Counted from the first letter of the stretch, positions 1 to 8,785 are shown. The stretch is DNA of 64,000 nucleotides from Prevotella sp. (GCA_017538105.1 JAFYJN010000026.1:18897-82896); one strand, 5' to 3'. The notes: generated by a model from the sequence alone, not told the origin. A program made the numbers and translations.

Positions 1-1927
1 GGGGTGTCATGCCCTGGCGGTAGAGCCGGTAGGTCACCTCCCACGTCTTGGGCTTCGGCTCTTTCTTGGGTTTCTCTTTCTTCTTCCTCTCCCTCTTTGG
101 CGTTGCCAGACTCTCGTCGAGAGCGTCGAGCATCGACATCTGTTTCTCGCGTAGGTAACGGCTCACGGTAAACCCCTGTTCGGCGATGCGCGTGAGGAGG
201 TAACGGTGGGAGAGCCACGCCTGGCGCAGGTCGGGCAACACGTGCCCCAGACGGGTGGCGGCCTGTTTGTTGTTCGTCTTCACCTCCATGGTGAGACGGA
301 TGGGTTTCTCCAGCAGTTCCTTGAGGGTGTCGGCGAAATAGGTGGCGCTGCGCTTCACCCGCTCAAGGAACTCGGGCGCGCGGAGCTGCTCGATGGTCAT
401 CTGCTGTATCAGGGACCGCCATTTGTCGGCCACATCGACGACTCGCTGGCGCAAGCCATCGAAGGCTTTGTTGTGCAACGTCTTCAGCTGGGCGTGGCTA
501 TGGTAGAAAAACTCCGCGAAGAGGCGGTTCATCGACTCCTCCAGGGTGACGATGTTACGGAAGTCGAAGAGCTGCAGCAGCAGATGACGCTCATATTCCT
601 GTTTCAACGTGGGCAACTGGGCGATGCTGCGCCGCGCCTCCTCTTCCTGACGACTGATATAGCTATCCACGCGCAGGTCGTTGATGATGGCGCGTGGTTC
701 CAGGGGTGTGGCGAGGACCATTCCCTCGAGGGTGCGGCAGCGGCTCAGCGCCACATACACCTGACCGGGCGCGAACGACAGGTTGGCCTCGATGATGGCG
801 TGGTCGAAGGTCAGTCCCTGGCTCTTGTGGATGGTGATGGCCCATGCCAGGCGCAGGGGATACTGGCTGAAGGTGCCCTGCACCTCGGACACGATCTCAC
901 GCGTCTCCTCGTTGAGGGTGTAACGGGTGTTCTCCCACTCCAGGGGCTCCACCTCGATGTCGGTGTCGTCGCCCTCACAGCGCACCTGGATATGCCGCTG
1001 GTCGATGTGCGTCACCTGTCCAATGCGACCGTTATAATAACGGTGTTCGCTCGAGGGGTCGTTCTTGATGAACATCACCTGCGCTCCCTGCTTGAGCTCG
1101 AGCGTCTCGGCGGTGGGATAGGAATATTCGGGATAGGTGCCCTGGATGTCCGCCTTGAAACGATAGGCGGGCGAGGGCAGTTTTTTCAGTTCCGACTCGT
1201 TGTAATAGTCGGCCAGATGGTTGTGCGTGGTGAGACGGATGTAGCCCTCGCCAGGTTGGGGGACGAACGAGGGATGGCAGCGCGTGTTGAGCTGTGCCAG
1301 CGCCTCGGCGGAGGGATGGCCCTCGCGCACCTGGTTGAGGATGGAGATGAACGTGTCGTCCTGTTGGCGGTAGACCTGCTGCAGCTGTATCGTCACATAT
1401 TCGATACGTGCGAGCGCTTTCGACCCGAAGAAATAGGGAGTGTCGTAGTAAGGCCGGAGCAGCTGCTCGTCGTCGGGCGTCACCACAGGTGTCAGCTGCG
1501 CCAGGTCGCCAATCATGAGGAGCTGCACGCCGCCGAAGGGTAGGAAATGGTCGCGGAAGCGGCGCAACACACTGTCGATGGCGTCGAGCAGGTCGGCACG
1601 AACCATCGATATCTCATCGATGATGAGCAGGTCGATGGAAGAGAGAATTTTCCGTTTCTCACGTCCGAAGTCGAACTTGCTCTCCACTTTCGCGCCGGGC
1701 ACGAAGGGAGTGAAGGGCAGTTGGAAGAACGAGTGGATGGTGATGCCTCCCGCATTGATGGCCGCCACGCCCGTGGGAGCCACCACGATGGAACGTTTGC
1801 GCGACTTCTCCACCACGGTCTTGAGAAACGTCGTCTTCCCCGTTCCCGCCTTGCCGGTAAGGAAAATGCTCCTACCGGTATTCTCCACGAAGTCCCATGC
1901 CAGGCGCAACTCGTTGTTTGGTTCCAT
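1..1927 (-). CDS. PIF1/RecD-like ATP-dependent DNA helicase, C-terminus cut by window edge
   Basis: This is a superfamily 1B helicase that would unwind DNA using ATP. About 642 residues are visible, running off the left edge without a stop codon. The N-terminus starts at the ATG at 1925-1927 (MEPNNELRLAWDF). A Walker A motif (GKAGTGKTTF) follows near residue 25 and a Walker B motif (LLIIDEISMV) near residue 102. A late helicase motif (ITIHKSQGLTFDHAI, then YVALSRCRTLEG) lies near residue 380. The visible end is a lysine-rich linker (KREKKKEKPKKEPKPK), which in Bacteroidetes homologues usually precedes a small helix-turn-helix domain; that part is outside the window. It lies 38 bp downstream of the next gene on the same strand. 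The family is clear; the physiological role (replication fork or repair support) is inferred. Confidence 0.85.
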   Translation of the reverse strand, partial: MEPNNELRLAWDFVENTGRSIFLTGKAGTGKTTFLKTVVEKSRKRSIVVAPTGVAAINAGGITIHSFFQLPFTPFVPGAKVESKFDFGREKRKILSSIDLLIIDEISMVRADLLDAIDSVLRRFRDHFLPFGGVQLLMIGDLAQLTPVVTPDDEQLLRPYYDTPYFFGSKALARIEYVTIQLQQVYRQQDDTFISILNQVREGHPSAEALAQLNTRCHPSFVPQPGEGYIRLTTHNHLADYYNESELKKLPSPAYRFKADIQGTYPEYSYPTAETLELKQGAQVMFIKNDPSSEHRYYNGRIGQVTHIDQRHIQVRCEGDDTDIEVEPLEWENTRYTLNEETREIVSEVQGTFSQYPLRLAWAITIHKSQGLTFDHAIIEANLSFAPGQVYVALSRCRTLEGMVLATPLEPRAIINDLRVDSYISRQEEEARRSIAQLPTLKQEYERHLLLQLFDFRNIVTLEESMNRLFAEFFYHSHAQLKTLHNKAFDGLRQRVVDVADKWRSLIQQMTIEQLRAPEFLERVKRSATYFADTLKELLEKPIRLTMEVKTNNKQAATRLGHVLPDLRQAWLSHRYLLTRIAEQGFTVSRYLREKQMSMLDALDESLATPKRERKKKEKPKKEPKPKTWEVTYRLYRQGMTP

Positions 1928-1965
1928 GTTTTTCGTCGGTTGTTACAAAAAAGTCCGAGGGCCCA

Positions 1966-3384
1966 TCACATGGGAGAGACGGAGATCACGATTCGCTTGT
2001 AGGCAACGAGATGGAAAGGTCCATTGTCGTGCACCTCGCAGATGAGGTGCAGCGTGGTGTTGCCTGCGTCACGGGGAACAACCACATTGAGTGTGGAACC
2101 ACTGGCAGGACCCATATCGAGCGTGCAGGAGCCTATCTCTGGCTGTTGCCACCAAAGGAATGTCAATGCGTCGCCATCGGGATCGGTGGTACGCGAAGCG
2201 TCCAGATGGAGTGTCTCACCCGCCTTGACGTGAAGCACCAAGGGTGACAAGGTAGCGTCGCCATTCACCACCACCTGGGGGTTATGGTTCCCCTGTCCCT
2301 CCGCGGCCCACTGCATACGGGCCATGAAATCGTTGAGTTCGTCGGGATAGAAACGCATCTTATAGCCCACGCTGATGCTGCGTGTGGGCTCCTCCCAACT
2401 GGTCCATGCCGTGGTGAGCGAGTCGGGACATATCCCACGCACATGAAAACCAGCCCAACCCGCCTGCGCGGGGTCCTCGGGGTCGTTCAGCCCATGGGGC
2501 ATGACATAGAGGAAACTCGGCGTGTCGCCCTCCACACCCCATTTATAATCGGGATATTCCTTGCCCAATGCCCCTTTGCCTTGGATGTGTGTCTGGTGCT
2601 GTGACCAATGGCGTTTGCCCAGCTCGCACTGTTCCTGCCACGCCCCTTCGTCCCAGATGAACTGAAGGTCGTCGCGGAACTCGCTCCGCAGCCATTGGTG
2701 TGAGCTGTAGGCGCGGTCCATGCGCATGCTGTATTGCATATCCTGGTCGGTGATGGTAAAGACGCGAAACTTGCGGACAAACGCTTTCAATTCATCCGCT
2801 GTGCGGGTCTGTTTCACCCGCCAGATGGCCTGCGCCAACGTGTTCGCCCCACCCCACGCGGCCACATAGATGGGACGCGCGTCATCCTCGTCGGCGAGAC
2901 GTATCAGGAGGTTACTGCCGGGAGAGTCGTTGTTTTCGCCCACGGACTTGATTCCACCATGCTGACTACCCATCACCGCCCTGGAGGACAGATAGTCGGC
3001 ACTGGGCCAATAGCCCAACCGTTGTTGGCCGTTTTCCTGCTCCAACGGCAAGAAAGAACGTTGGTTGGAACGTTTCATCAGGTTCGGCACGTCTTTTTTG
3101 TAGGCGGCTATCACCCGATGGAGATAATCGGCCCACTCCGTTGGGTAAGGGTCACAATTCCACCCCACCGAAGTGACCAACGCCTCTATCTCAAACCGGT
3201 CGGCATAGGCCATCAGGCGCACCATCGATTCCATGTCGTCGGGTTCCACATCGGCGGGGGCGATGTCGGTACAAACGACGAGACGAGGTTTCAACCCCTT
3301 TTCCTGCGCTTCGCCTATCGAAGGGAAGGCGAGCAGCATGAGCAATGAAAACGACACCATTTTCAATGCCATTGTCTTTTTCAT
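1966..3384 (-). CDS. Secreted Sde182-like protein (DUF1593, nucleoside-hydrolase-like plus Ig-like domain)
   Basis: This 472-aa secreted protein begins with a signal peptide (MKKTMALKMVSFSLLMLLAFPSIGEAQ region). The ATG at 3384 places this peptide at the N-terminus, so longer starts upstream are not supported. Residues about 30-340 match the DUF1593/Sde182 nucleoside-hydrolase-like family: an early acidic motif (VVCTDIAPADVEPDDMES), a GGANT stretch and a W-rich central part. Residues about 375-472 form an Ig-like beta domain typical of the family's C-terminus (DPDGDALTFLWW, VVPRDAG). The founding member was annotated as cellulose-binding, so a role in glycan or nucleoside-sugar breakdown outside the cytoplasm is plausible, but the substrate cannot be read from sequence. 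It has the same orientation as the helicase downstream and the SH3-like gene upstream. Confidence 0.8.
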   Translation of the reverse strand: MKKTMALKMVSFSLLMLLAFPSIGEAQEKGLKPRLVVCTDIAPADVEPDDMESMVRLMAYADRFEIEALVTSVGWNCDPYPTEWADYLHRVIAAYKKDVPNLMKRSNQRSFLPLEQENGQQRLGYWPSADYLSSRAVMGSQHGGIKSVGENNDSPGSNLLIRLADEDDARPIYVAAWGGANTLAQAIWRVKQTRTADELKAFVRKFRVFTITDQDMQYSMRMDRAYSSHQWLRSEFRDDLQFIWDEGAWQEQCELGKRHWSQHQTHIQGKGALGKEYPDYKWGVEGDTPSFLYVMPHGLNDPEDPAQAGWAGFHVRGICPDSLTTAWTSWEEPTRSISVGYKMRFYPDELNDFMARMQWAAEGQGNHNPQVVVNGDATLSPLVLHVKAGETLHLDASRTTDPDGDALTFLWWQQPEIGSCTLDMGPASGSTLNVVVPRDAGNTTLHLICEVHDNGPFHLVAYKRIVISVSPM

Positions 3385-3424
3385 CCTTGACAAAAATAAA
3401 AGGTTTAAAACTGTTTTTGTTTTC

Positions 3425-3856
3425 TCAGAAGGTGTCCATACCATCCCACTCAGCCATGTCCATGCGCACATAGCCCACTTTGCCATCGATACGGATCTTG
3501 TAATAGCCATTTTCCACACCCAGACAGGGATAGGTGTCGGGCACGCCGTCGAACTCGGGAATCTGGGCGATGACCGTACCGTTGCGGAACGCCTCTCGAC
3601 GCACGTTGATGTTGCCCTTCTTATCTTGGTTGCGGTAGACGATGCCCTGACCGGCTGCCGCGCTATACGTCACCACCTGGTTGCCCGCCTTGGGCACATC
3701 GTAAGTATCCTGCACTTCGACGGTATAGGTGTCGGCATTGGTGCGCACATAGCGACCCACCACCTCGCCGTTTTGGTCCACCACCATCTTCATGCTCTGC
3801 GCCTGCATCGTGAAGCAGCACAGCAGACTGGCGAAAAAGAAAAATATATGTTTCAT
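3425..3856 (-). CDS. Small secreted SH3-like domain protein
   Basis: A 143-aa protein with a clear signal peptide (MKHIFFFFASLLCCFTMQAQ), which fixes the start at 3856. The mature part (about 120 residues) contains a duplicated short beta pattern: MVVDQNGEVVGRYVRTNADTY near the N-terminus and GYYKIRIDGKVGYVRMDMAEW at the C-terminus. The second resembles a bacterial SH3 domain ending in GYV. Such proteins act in the periplasm or at the surface and often contact peptidoglycan; here that is inference. The gene is 40 bp upstream of the Sde182-like gene on the same strand and has its own promoter (3943-3974). I recognise no specific orthologue. Confidence 0.7.
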   Translation of the reverse strand: MKHIFFFFASLLCCFTMQAQSMKMVVDQNGEVVGRYVRTNADTYTVEVQDTYDVPKAGNQVVTYSAAAGQGIVYRNQDKKGNINVRREAFRNGTVIAQIPEFDGVPDTYPCLGVENGYYKIRIDGKVGYVRMDMAEWDGMDTF

Positions 3857-3942
3857 TGTGAGTTTGTTGATGAGTTTATAATTTTGTGAGTTGATGAGTT
3901 TGTAAGTTTGTGAGTGTATAGAGGCATCCATAGGTTATGGTG

Positions 3943-3974
3943 CAAATTTATGAAACAATTTTTGACTTCACAAA
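3943..3974 (-). promoter_or_regulatory. Bacteroidetes-type promoter of the SH3-like gene
   Basis: On the minus strand TTTG (3971-3974) is followed by 20 bp and then TAAATTTG (3943-3950), matching the Bacteroidetes sigma-ABfr layout. It predicts transcription starting about 80 nt upstream of the ATG. The leader (3857-3931) contains imperfect direct repeats built on GAGTTTGT and GATGAGTTT. I see no gene in 3857-4215, only this promoter and the one at 4186. Confidence 0.5.
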
Positions 3975-4185
3975 TTTAGGAAAGAATATTTGCTTGTAGG
4001 AAGGTAAAAGAAGATAGAGGAAGAAAAAGGTTGATAGAGGACAATACTCCGTCTATGAAGGTATAAAGTAAATCTGTATCGGACAAGTGTCTTTTATCTT
4101 CTTCTAACTTCTTTTTACTTCATCTATCTCCATCTAACAAAGGAAAAAAACCAGTCTTTTCAAAGCATTGTAGCCAATAATTTCG

Positions 4186-4193
4186 TACCTTTG
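4186..4193 (+). promoter_or_regulatory. -7 box (TACCTTTG) upstream of the LytTR gene
   Basis: TACCTTTG fits the Bacteroidetes -7 consensus and lies 22 bp before the ATG at 4216. A -33 TTTG at the ideal distance is not evident, so this rests on the -7 box alone. Confidence 0.4.
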
Positions 4194-4215
4194 CGCTTGC
4201 AAACCATCATGAGCT

Positions 4216-5040
4216 ATGTCATTCCTCACCAGAAAATATCCCTTTGAGCACGGTAAACACTGTCTGCGAGACAGTATAGCATACGGTATCGTCATCTGGG
4301 CCATACTCTACCTGTTACAACCCTTCGGGTTCAGCCATTTTACGGGTAACAAATTCCTCGTGGCAGTGATTTTCGGAATCATCACCTCCTGTTGCTATTT
4401 TTTCTACGTGTGGGCTATATTAAAGCGCCTGCCCCGGCACATCAAGCCCTGGCGCATCTGGCACGAAGGATTAGCCATACTTGGATTGATACTCTTTATC
4501 GCCGCCGCCAATGTCATCACGTTTTCGTTTATCTTCCAGTATCCCATCACCCTTGAGTCCTTCTGGCTCATGCTGTACTGGACGTTGATTATCGGCATCA
4601 TCATCACCACAATATCTGTCGGCATCCAATACAACCGTTTCCTGAGAGACAAGATGGAAGCGCTGCTGAGCAATACGACGGAAGAACAGAAAGACCTCAG
4701 CATCACCATCCACGACACCAACATTCGCGGTAACGACCTCTCTATGCCCATCAACGACCTGTTGTATATCGAGGTGAAGAAGAACAACGTGTCTGTCTGC
4801 TATATGAAAGACGAACGAGTGACATTTACGGAGGTCCATGCCACCCTTTCAGCCGTCATTGAAGAGCTGAAAGAATACAAGAATATCTTACAGTGCCACC
4901 GGTCGTTCGTCATCAACGTGAACAACATCACCTCGGCACGGGGCAATTCCAACGGCTACCAGCTCACATTGGGCTCATGCCCGAACAGCATCCCCGTATC
5001 ACGTTCTTTCGTACCCAAACTAAGGGAGTTTATCGCTTAG
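4216..5040 (+). CDS. Membrane-anchored LytTR-family DNA-binding regulator
   Basis: A 274-aa transcription regulator. The N-terminal half carries four hydrophobic segments at about residues 20-40, 47-70, 85-110 and 118-140 (for example GIVIWAILYLLQPFGF and FLVAVIFGIITSCCYFFYVW), so it sits in the inner membrane. Residues about 170-274 form a LytTR domain, recognisable by NDLLYIEVKKNNVSVCY, the LQCHRSFVINVNNI core and the C-terminal ISVSRSFVPKLREF-like ending. There is no receiver domain, so input presumably comes through the membrane part. The start at 4216 is preferred because the nearby ATG at 4209 is out of frame. It precedes the TonB receptor gene by 113 bp in the same direction and could regulate it; that link is inferred from position only. 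Confidence 0.85.
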   Translation: MSFLTRKYPFEHGKHCLRDSIAYGIVIWAILYLLQPFGFSHFTGNKFLVAVIFGIITSCCYFFYVWAILKRLPRHIKPWRIWHEGLAILGLILFIAAANVITFSFIFQYPITLESFWLMLYWTLIIGIIITTISVGIQYNRFLRDKMEALLSNTTEEQKDLSITIHDTNIRGNDLSMPINDLLYIEVKKNNVSVCYMKDERVTFTEVHATLSAVIEELKEYKNILQCHRSFVINVNNITSARGNSNGYQLTLGSCPNSIPVSRSFVPKLREFIA

Positions 5041-5117
5041 TCATTCGTCATTTTTTCTTAGTCATTCACCAACGAACATAGTTTTCCGTCAGTCGTTTTA
5101 GCTGTCTGTCACGGGAA

Positions 5118-5149
5118 TTTGGAGCATATAAACACGTGCCGTATCTTTG
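5118..5149 (+). promoter_or_regulatory. Promoter abutting the TonB receptor start codon
   Basis: TTTG (5118-5121) is separated by 20 bp from TATCTTTG (5142-5149), a full Bacteroidetes promoter. Only four bases (CGGC) separate the -7 box from the ATG at 5154. Transcription would be expected to begin at or next to that ATG, so the mRNA could be leaderless. Confidence 0.6.
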
Positions 5150-5153
5150 CGGC

Positions 5154-7205
5154 ATGAAACATCGACTGACACATCTCATCATCTTGTTGTTGGCTGCCTG
5201 GAACGTGGCAGCACAGACCACCGTCTCGGGTGTCGTGAGCGATGGCAAAGAGCCTCTCGCAGGCGCCAACGTATTTATAATGGGTACCATTGACGGATGC
5301 CTGACCGACTCGCTCGGACAATTCGCCTTCACCACGACGAAGACGGGTGAGGTGACGCTCAAGGTGACCTTCATCGGATTTGACGACTATATGCTGACAG
5401 CCGACAGCAGTCAGTTGACGGACCTCCGCATCCGTATGAACGAGCGGGCCACGACCATCAATGAGGTGGTGGTGACGGCCAGCACCTTCCGTTTCGGCAA
5501 GAGTGAGAACTTCAAGACGATGGATGCCCTCGACGTGGTGATGGCCGGCAACTCCTGCGGCGACATCGTGGCGGCCCTGCAGACGCTGCCCGGCACACAG
5601 ACCGTGGGTGAGAGTGGCAAACTGTATGTACGCGGTGGTGAGAGCGACGAATGTCAGACATTCATCAATGGGATGCACGTGCTGGTACCCTATTCTACCG
5701 AGACGGAGAACAACGCCGTGAGAGGACGTTTCTCACCTTTTCTCTTCAAAGGCATCAACTTCTCCTTGGGCGGTTACGGCGGTGAATATGGTCAGGCACT
5801 CTCTGCCGTATTGCCCATGGAGACGAGCGACATGGCGACGAGCGACAAATATGGTGTCAGCGCATCACTGGTGGACTGGAATGTCGGTGGCACCAAGGCT
5901 TTCAAGAGCAGCTCGCTGTCGTTCAATGCCGCACTCACCAGCATGGCACTCTACAACCGGCTGTTCAAGGAACGCAACGTCTACACCCGTCCCTACCGCA
6001 AACTGTCGGGCGAGGCTCAATACAAGAAAGAGTTCAATGCCTCGAGCATTCTGAAATCGTATGTCGGCTACGACCTGACGTCCGTGGGACAGGAGATTGA
6101 CGGAAGGAACCTGTCGCTCAAAGAACATAACATCTATGCGAACGTCACTTACAAAACGACGATAGGGCGTGGATTCTCGCTCTTCACAGGCATCGCCAAC
6201 TCATCGGTGTTCAACGACATCGACAACGCGAGGGTGACGGGCGACCACTATCGCAATTTCCGCAACGAGGTGCACATGAAGGCGGAGGTGCGCAAGGTAT
6301 GCTCCAATACCTTGAAAATGTCGGCCGGCATGGAGGATTATATCCGCCACAGCACGTTGAAATATGATGTTTACGACTACTGTCTCGACTATCATATCCT
6401 GGCCTCGCACATTGACGCCCAGTGGCGCATCGTCCCGCGTCTGTTTCTCCATCTCTCCGCCAGAGCGGAGATGATGTCGGGCAAATGGCTCATGATGCCC
6501 AGGGCCACACTCAGCTATATACCGAACAACCGGCTTCAGTTCTCATTGGTGGCAGGCCGCTACAGTCAGACTGCTGAGGATGACTATCTGGCCCAGAACG
6601 AGGAGATGAAACGCCAGGGCACCGCCGACCATGCCATTTTCTCGATACAATACCAGACACCAAGCACGCTCGTGCGGATAGAGCCCTATTGGAAGAAATA
6701 TCACCGGCTGCCCTTGTTGGAAGACGGACGGTACCAACCCATCGGATATGGTACGAGCCGTGGCGTGGACTTTTTTCTGGAAGACCATTCCATCGTCAAG
6801 AACCTCACCACCACCCTCTCCTACTCATTCAATGACTCGGAACGGCTCTACCACGACTATACCTGTCTGCGGACACCCGATTATGCCTCTCGCCACAACC
6901 TCAGGATAACAGCCAAATATGGCATTGGCAAGACGATTCTCGGACTGTCGGAGTCGTTTACCAGCGGGCGCCATTTCGACAACGACACCACACCCCCTTA
7001 CAACAGCGTGGACATGAATGTCACTTTCCTGGTGAGCCCAAAAGTGATCGTCTATACCTCGCTGAACAATATCTTCGGCCGCACCAACATCTTCCGCTAC
7101 GACACGGCGGGCAGGCCTGTCACGGCTTCGCGCGACCGATTCCTATACATCGGCATATTTATCTCACAAAAAAATAATAAAGCTTATGACATCTCAAATT
7201 TTTAA
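5154..7205 (+). CDS. TonB-dependent outer membrane receptor with carboxypeptidase-regulatory-like domain
   Basis: A 683-aa outer-membrane transporter. The ATG at 5154 gives a signal peptide (MKHRLTHLIILLLAAWNVAAQ). A carboxypeptidase-D regulatory-like domain (TVSGVVSDGKEPLAGANVFI to ITFIGF-type strands, about residues 22-105) precedes a plug domain (VVVTASTFRFG through YVRGGESDECQTFINGMHV and GGYGGEYGQALSAVLPME, about 110-220). The rest is a beta barrel ending in RFLYIGIFIS. It is shorter than SusC proteins and has no SusD partner nearby, so a small ligand such as a metal chelate, vitamin or peptide is more likely than a glycan; the ligand is unknown. The 3' end overlaps the next gene by 20 bp, indicating co-transcription. 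Confidence 0.88.
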   Translation: MKHRLTHLIILLLAAWNVAAQTTVSGVVSDGKEPLAGANVFIMGTIDGCLTDSLGQFAFTTTKTGEVTLKVTFIGFDDYMLTADSSQLTDLRIRMNERATTINEVVVTASTFRFGKSENFKTMDALDVVMAGNSCGDIVAALQTLPGTQTVGESGKLYVRGGESDECQTFINGMHVLVPYSTETENNAVRGRFSPFLFKGINFSLGGYGGEYGQALSAVLPMETSDMATSDKYGVSASLVDWNVGGTKAFKSSSLSFNAALTSMALYNRLFKERNVYTRPYRKLSGEAQYKKEFNASSILKSYVGYDLTSVGQEIDGRNLSLKEHNIYANVTYKTTIGRGFSLFTGIANSSVFNDIDNARVTGDHYRNFRNEVHMKAEVRKVCSNTLKMSAGMEDYIRHSTLKYDVYDYCLDYHILASHIDAQWRIVPRLFLHLSARAEMMSGKWLMMPRATLSYIPNNRLQFSLVAGRYSQTAEDDYLAQNEEMKRQGTADHAIFSIQYQTPSTLVRIEPYWKKYHRLPLLEDGRYQPIGYGTSRGVDFFLEDHSIVKNLTTTLSYSFNDSERLYHDYTCLRTPDYASRHNLRITAKYGIGKTILGLSESFTSGRHFDNDTTPPYNSVDMNVTFLVSPKVIVYTSLNNIFGRTNIFRYDTAGRPVTASRDRFLYIGIFISQKNNKAYDISNF

Positions 7206-7713
7206 AAACAGTGTTATGGCCATCGCTCTCTTTTTCGTGGCCTCAGTGAACATCCATGCCCAAGAGTCCTCGATGGAGGCGCTCATCGGCCAGTCGCTCG
7301 CCAAAAAGCAAGCCACAGCGGAATCTGTGGTCAACTGCGTGGCCGAACTAAAGCGTATCGACGCCATGTTCCCCGACAGTGTTCAACCGAAGTACCAGAT
7401 AGCATTGACATGTCTGGAGTTCTCGGTGACAAATCCCCGTGCACCACAGACAGAAAGTCTCATGAAAGAAGCGGAACAGGCCATCGAGCAGATGAAAAAA
7501 CTGAAAGATGCCGATGAGTCCGACATCTACACCCTCCACGGCTTCCTCTATATGACGCTCATCGTGCAGGATCCCGCCATCAACGGACAGCGTTATTACA
7601 TGGACGTGATGGAAGATTACGAGAAAGCCCTGAGAATCAACCCCGACAACGAGCTGGCCAAACAGCTGCAACAGGCTTTTATGGACGGAATGAGACAGGC
7701 GACAGGGGGATGA
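7186..7713 (+). CDS. Small periplasmic TPR-like protein coupled to the TonB receptor
   Basis: A 175-aa protein with a signal peptide (about residues 1-25, ending in SVNIHAQ). The remainder is helical. Its C-terminal part reads like one to two tetratricopeptide units (YEKALRINPDNELAKQLQQAF), with an earlier helix pair in SLMKEAEQAIEQMKKLKDADESDIYTLHG. The start lies inside the receptor gene, 20 bp before its stop codon, so translation is probably coupled. Related small TPR proteins next to TonB receptors are common in Bacteroidetes, but their role is not established. It likely acts in the periplasm as a partner or accessory of the receptor; that is inference. Confidence 0.7.
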   Translation: MTSQIFKNSVMAIALFFVASVNIHAQESSMEALIGQSLAKKQATAESVVNCVAELKRIDAMFPDSVQPKYQIALTCLEFSVTNPRAPQTESLMKEAEQAIEQMKKLKDADESDIYTLHGFLYMTLIVQDPAINGQRYYMDVMEDYEKALRINPDNELAKQLQQAFMDGMRQATGG

Positions 7714-7946
7714 GTAGAAAGAGTTAAAGAAGTTAAGAAGTTAAGGAGTTAAGCCGTATGCCCAAGGTTCACAAAAACCATTGAAAAATTAAAGAGTTAA
7801 GTAGTTATGCCGTATGCCCAGGTTATGGCTTAACTTCTGAGCGAAGCGATAACTACTTAACTCCTTAACTTCTAAAAAATGGAGTAACGCTATTGTCTTT
7901 TGAAATAGATAATTTCATTCGTAATTACTAATAGGATGAAAATTAA
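7714..7946. repeat. Intergenic repeat cluster built on GTTAAG/CTTAAC
   Basis: The gap holds several copies of AAGTTAAGGAGTTAAG-like sequence (7723-7755 and 7790-7810) followed by the complementary form CTTAACTCCTTAACTTCT (7857-7874). The two sides can pair into a long imperfect hairpin. The same motif recurs downstream of ychF near 27547. No gene is visible here. Confidence 0.6.
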
Positions 7947-8291
7947 TTAGAGTACTGCTGCAATCCTACGAATATTATCAAGTCGTTTCATGAATGATGT
8001 ATCTTGTTTGATTCGCTGCATGTTATATGCCGCTTGCATACCTATCCATATATTGGCATCTGTTCCGAGTGCAGCCTCAAGCAATAATGCATATTCCGTG
8101 GTGACAGGCCGTTTCCCATTTAATATCTCGTTAAATACCGTATATGACACGCCCATTTGACGAGCCAGTTCCTTCTGGGTTATTCCCCGGGCAATGATTT
8201 CATCTTTAATCATCTCTCCTGGATGAATCAATTCCGATGAAGTCATATTATTTGCCATCTTTTCTGCCGCGATGTCTTTAACTTTGACCAT
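7947..8291 (-). CDS. higA: HigA-family antitoxin (XRE-type HTH)
   Basis: A 114-aa antitoxin. It starts at 8291 behind a strong Shine-Dalgarno (GAGGAGGAAATATT before ATG), unusual for this phylum and supporting the chosen start. The family hallmark LIHPGEMIKDEIIARGITQKELA leads into a helix-turn-helix (QMGVSYTVFNEILNGKRPVTTEYALLLEAALG, about residues 40-80) typical of the HigA/VapI subfamily. The toxin gene lies 17 bp upstream in the same operon, the toxin-first order known for higBA. HigA binds and neutralises HigB and usually represses its own promoter; a candidate operator is at 8670-8687. Confidence 0.9.
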   Translation of the reverse strand: MVKVKDIAAEKMANNMTSSELIHPGEMIKDEIIARGITQKELARQMGVSYTVFNEILNGKRPVTTEYALLLEAALGTDANIWIGMQAAYNMQRIKQDTSFMKRLDNIRRIAAVL

Positions 8292-8308
8292 AATATTTCC
8301 TCCTCGTG

Positions 8309-8626
8309 TTATTTATAATGATTTGATAATTCCATAATGTTGCAGATGGTTACTATTGGTTCATCTGTCGTTTTTTCTATCGTAAATTCAACACGGTACT
8401 GGTCATTTGCTCTCACGGAAAACCGTCCTTCTTTATCCCCATGCAAAGACTCGAAATGAAGTGACTTAAATGGGAATAAATCCTCTATCCGTGCAGCTTG
8501 AATCAAATACTTCACAGCTTTTTGATACCCCCGGACAACCTGAGGTTGAAACCAGAGTTTCTTCAGCCCTGTCTGGCCCGAAGTATACAGCCTTTCCAAG
8601 TATTCCTCATTAAAAGTAACAACCAT
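8309..8626 (-). CDS. higB: HigB-family toxin (RelE/ParE fold mRNA interferase)
   Basis: A 105-aa toxin. Its sequence follows the HigB plan: N-terminal strand MVVTFNEEYLERLY, a helical section with GYQKAVKYLIQAARIEDLFPFKSLHFESLHGD, and the core beta strands RFSVRANDQYRVEFTI, where R, N and Q residues usually contact RNA. It ends ICNIMELSNHYK, matching the family's VEIIDVSKHY-like C-terminus. HigB toxins cleave ribosome-bound mRNA. It is the first gene of the operon, with promoter at 8648-8678. All expected segments are present, so I see no sign of decay. Confidence 0.88.
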   Translation of the reverse strand: MVVTFNEEYLERLYTSGQTGLKKLWFQPQVVRGYQKAVKYLIQAARIEDLFPFKSLHFESLHGDKEGRFSVRANDQYRVEFTIEKTTDEPIVTICNIMELSNHYK

Positions 8627-8647
8627 ACATCAATGTGATTACGGCTA

Positions 8648-8687
8648 CAAAATTACATAAAAAAACAAAATTCGCAAATAATCGAAT
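8648..8687 (-). promoter_or_regulatory. higBA promoter with overlapping inverted-repeat operator
   Basis: On the minus strand TTTG (8675-8678), a 19-bp spacer and TAATTTTG (8648-8655) make a full Bacteroidetes promoter about 25-30 bp before higB. An inverted repeat, ATTCG (8670-8674) and CGAAT (8683-8687), straddles the -33 element. That is where a HigA dimer would be expected to block RNA polymerase. Confidence 0.6.
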
Positions 8688-8751
8688 AATTTTTTCGTTC
8701 CAGTTATTTAGTGGATATAGTATATCATAACGGTAATTCTTTACTCAACAC

Positions 8752-8785
8752 AAAAAAGTGGAGGCCACATGACCTCCACTTTTTT
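8752..8785 (-). terminator. Intrinsic terminator of the sdh operon
   Basis: A hairpin with arms GTGGAGG (8758-8764) and CCTCCAC (8773-8779) is flanked by six A and six T bases, so it can end transcription on either strand. It lies 40 bp after the sdhB stop codon. Confidence 0.85.

Noticed and set aside
206-1543. A 445-codon open frame on the + strand
   Set aside because: It is antisense to the helicase, whose motifs are unambiguous; the product has no recognisable domain and a composition typical of shadow frames.
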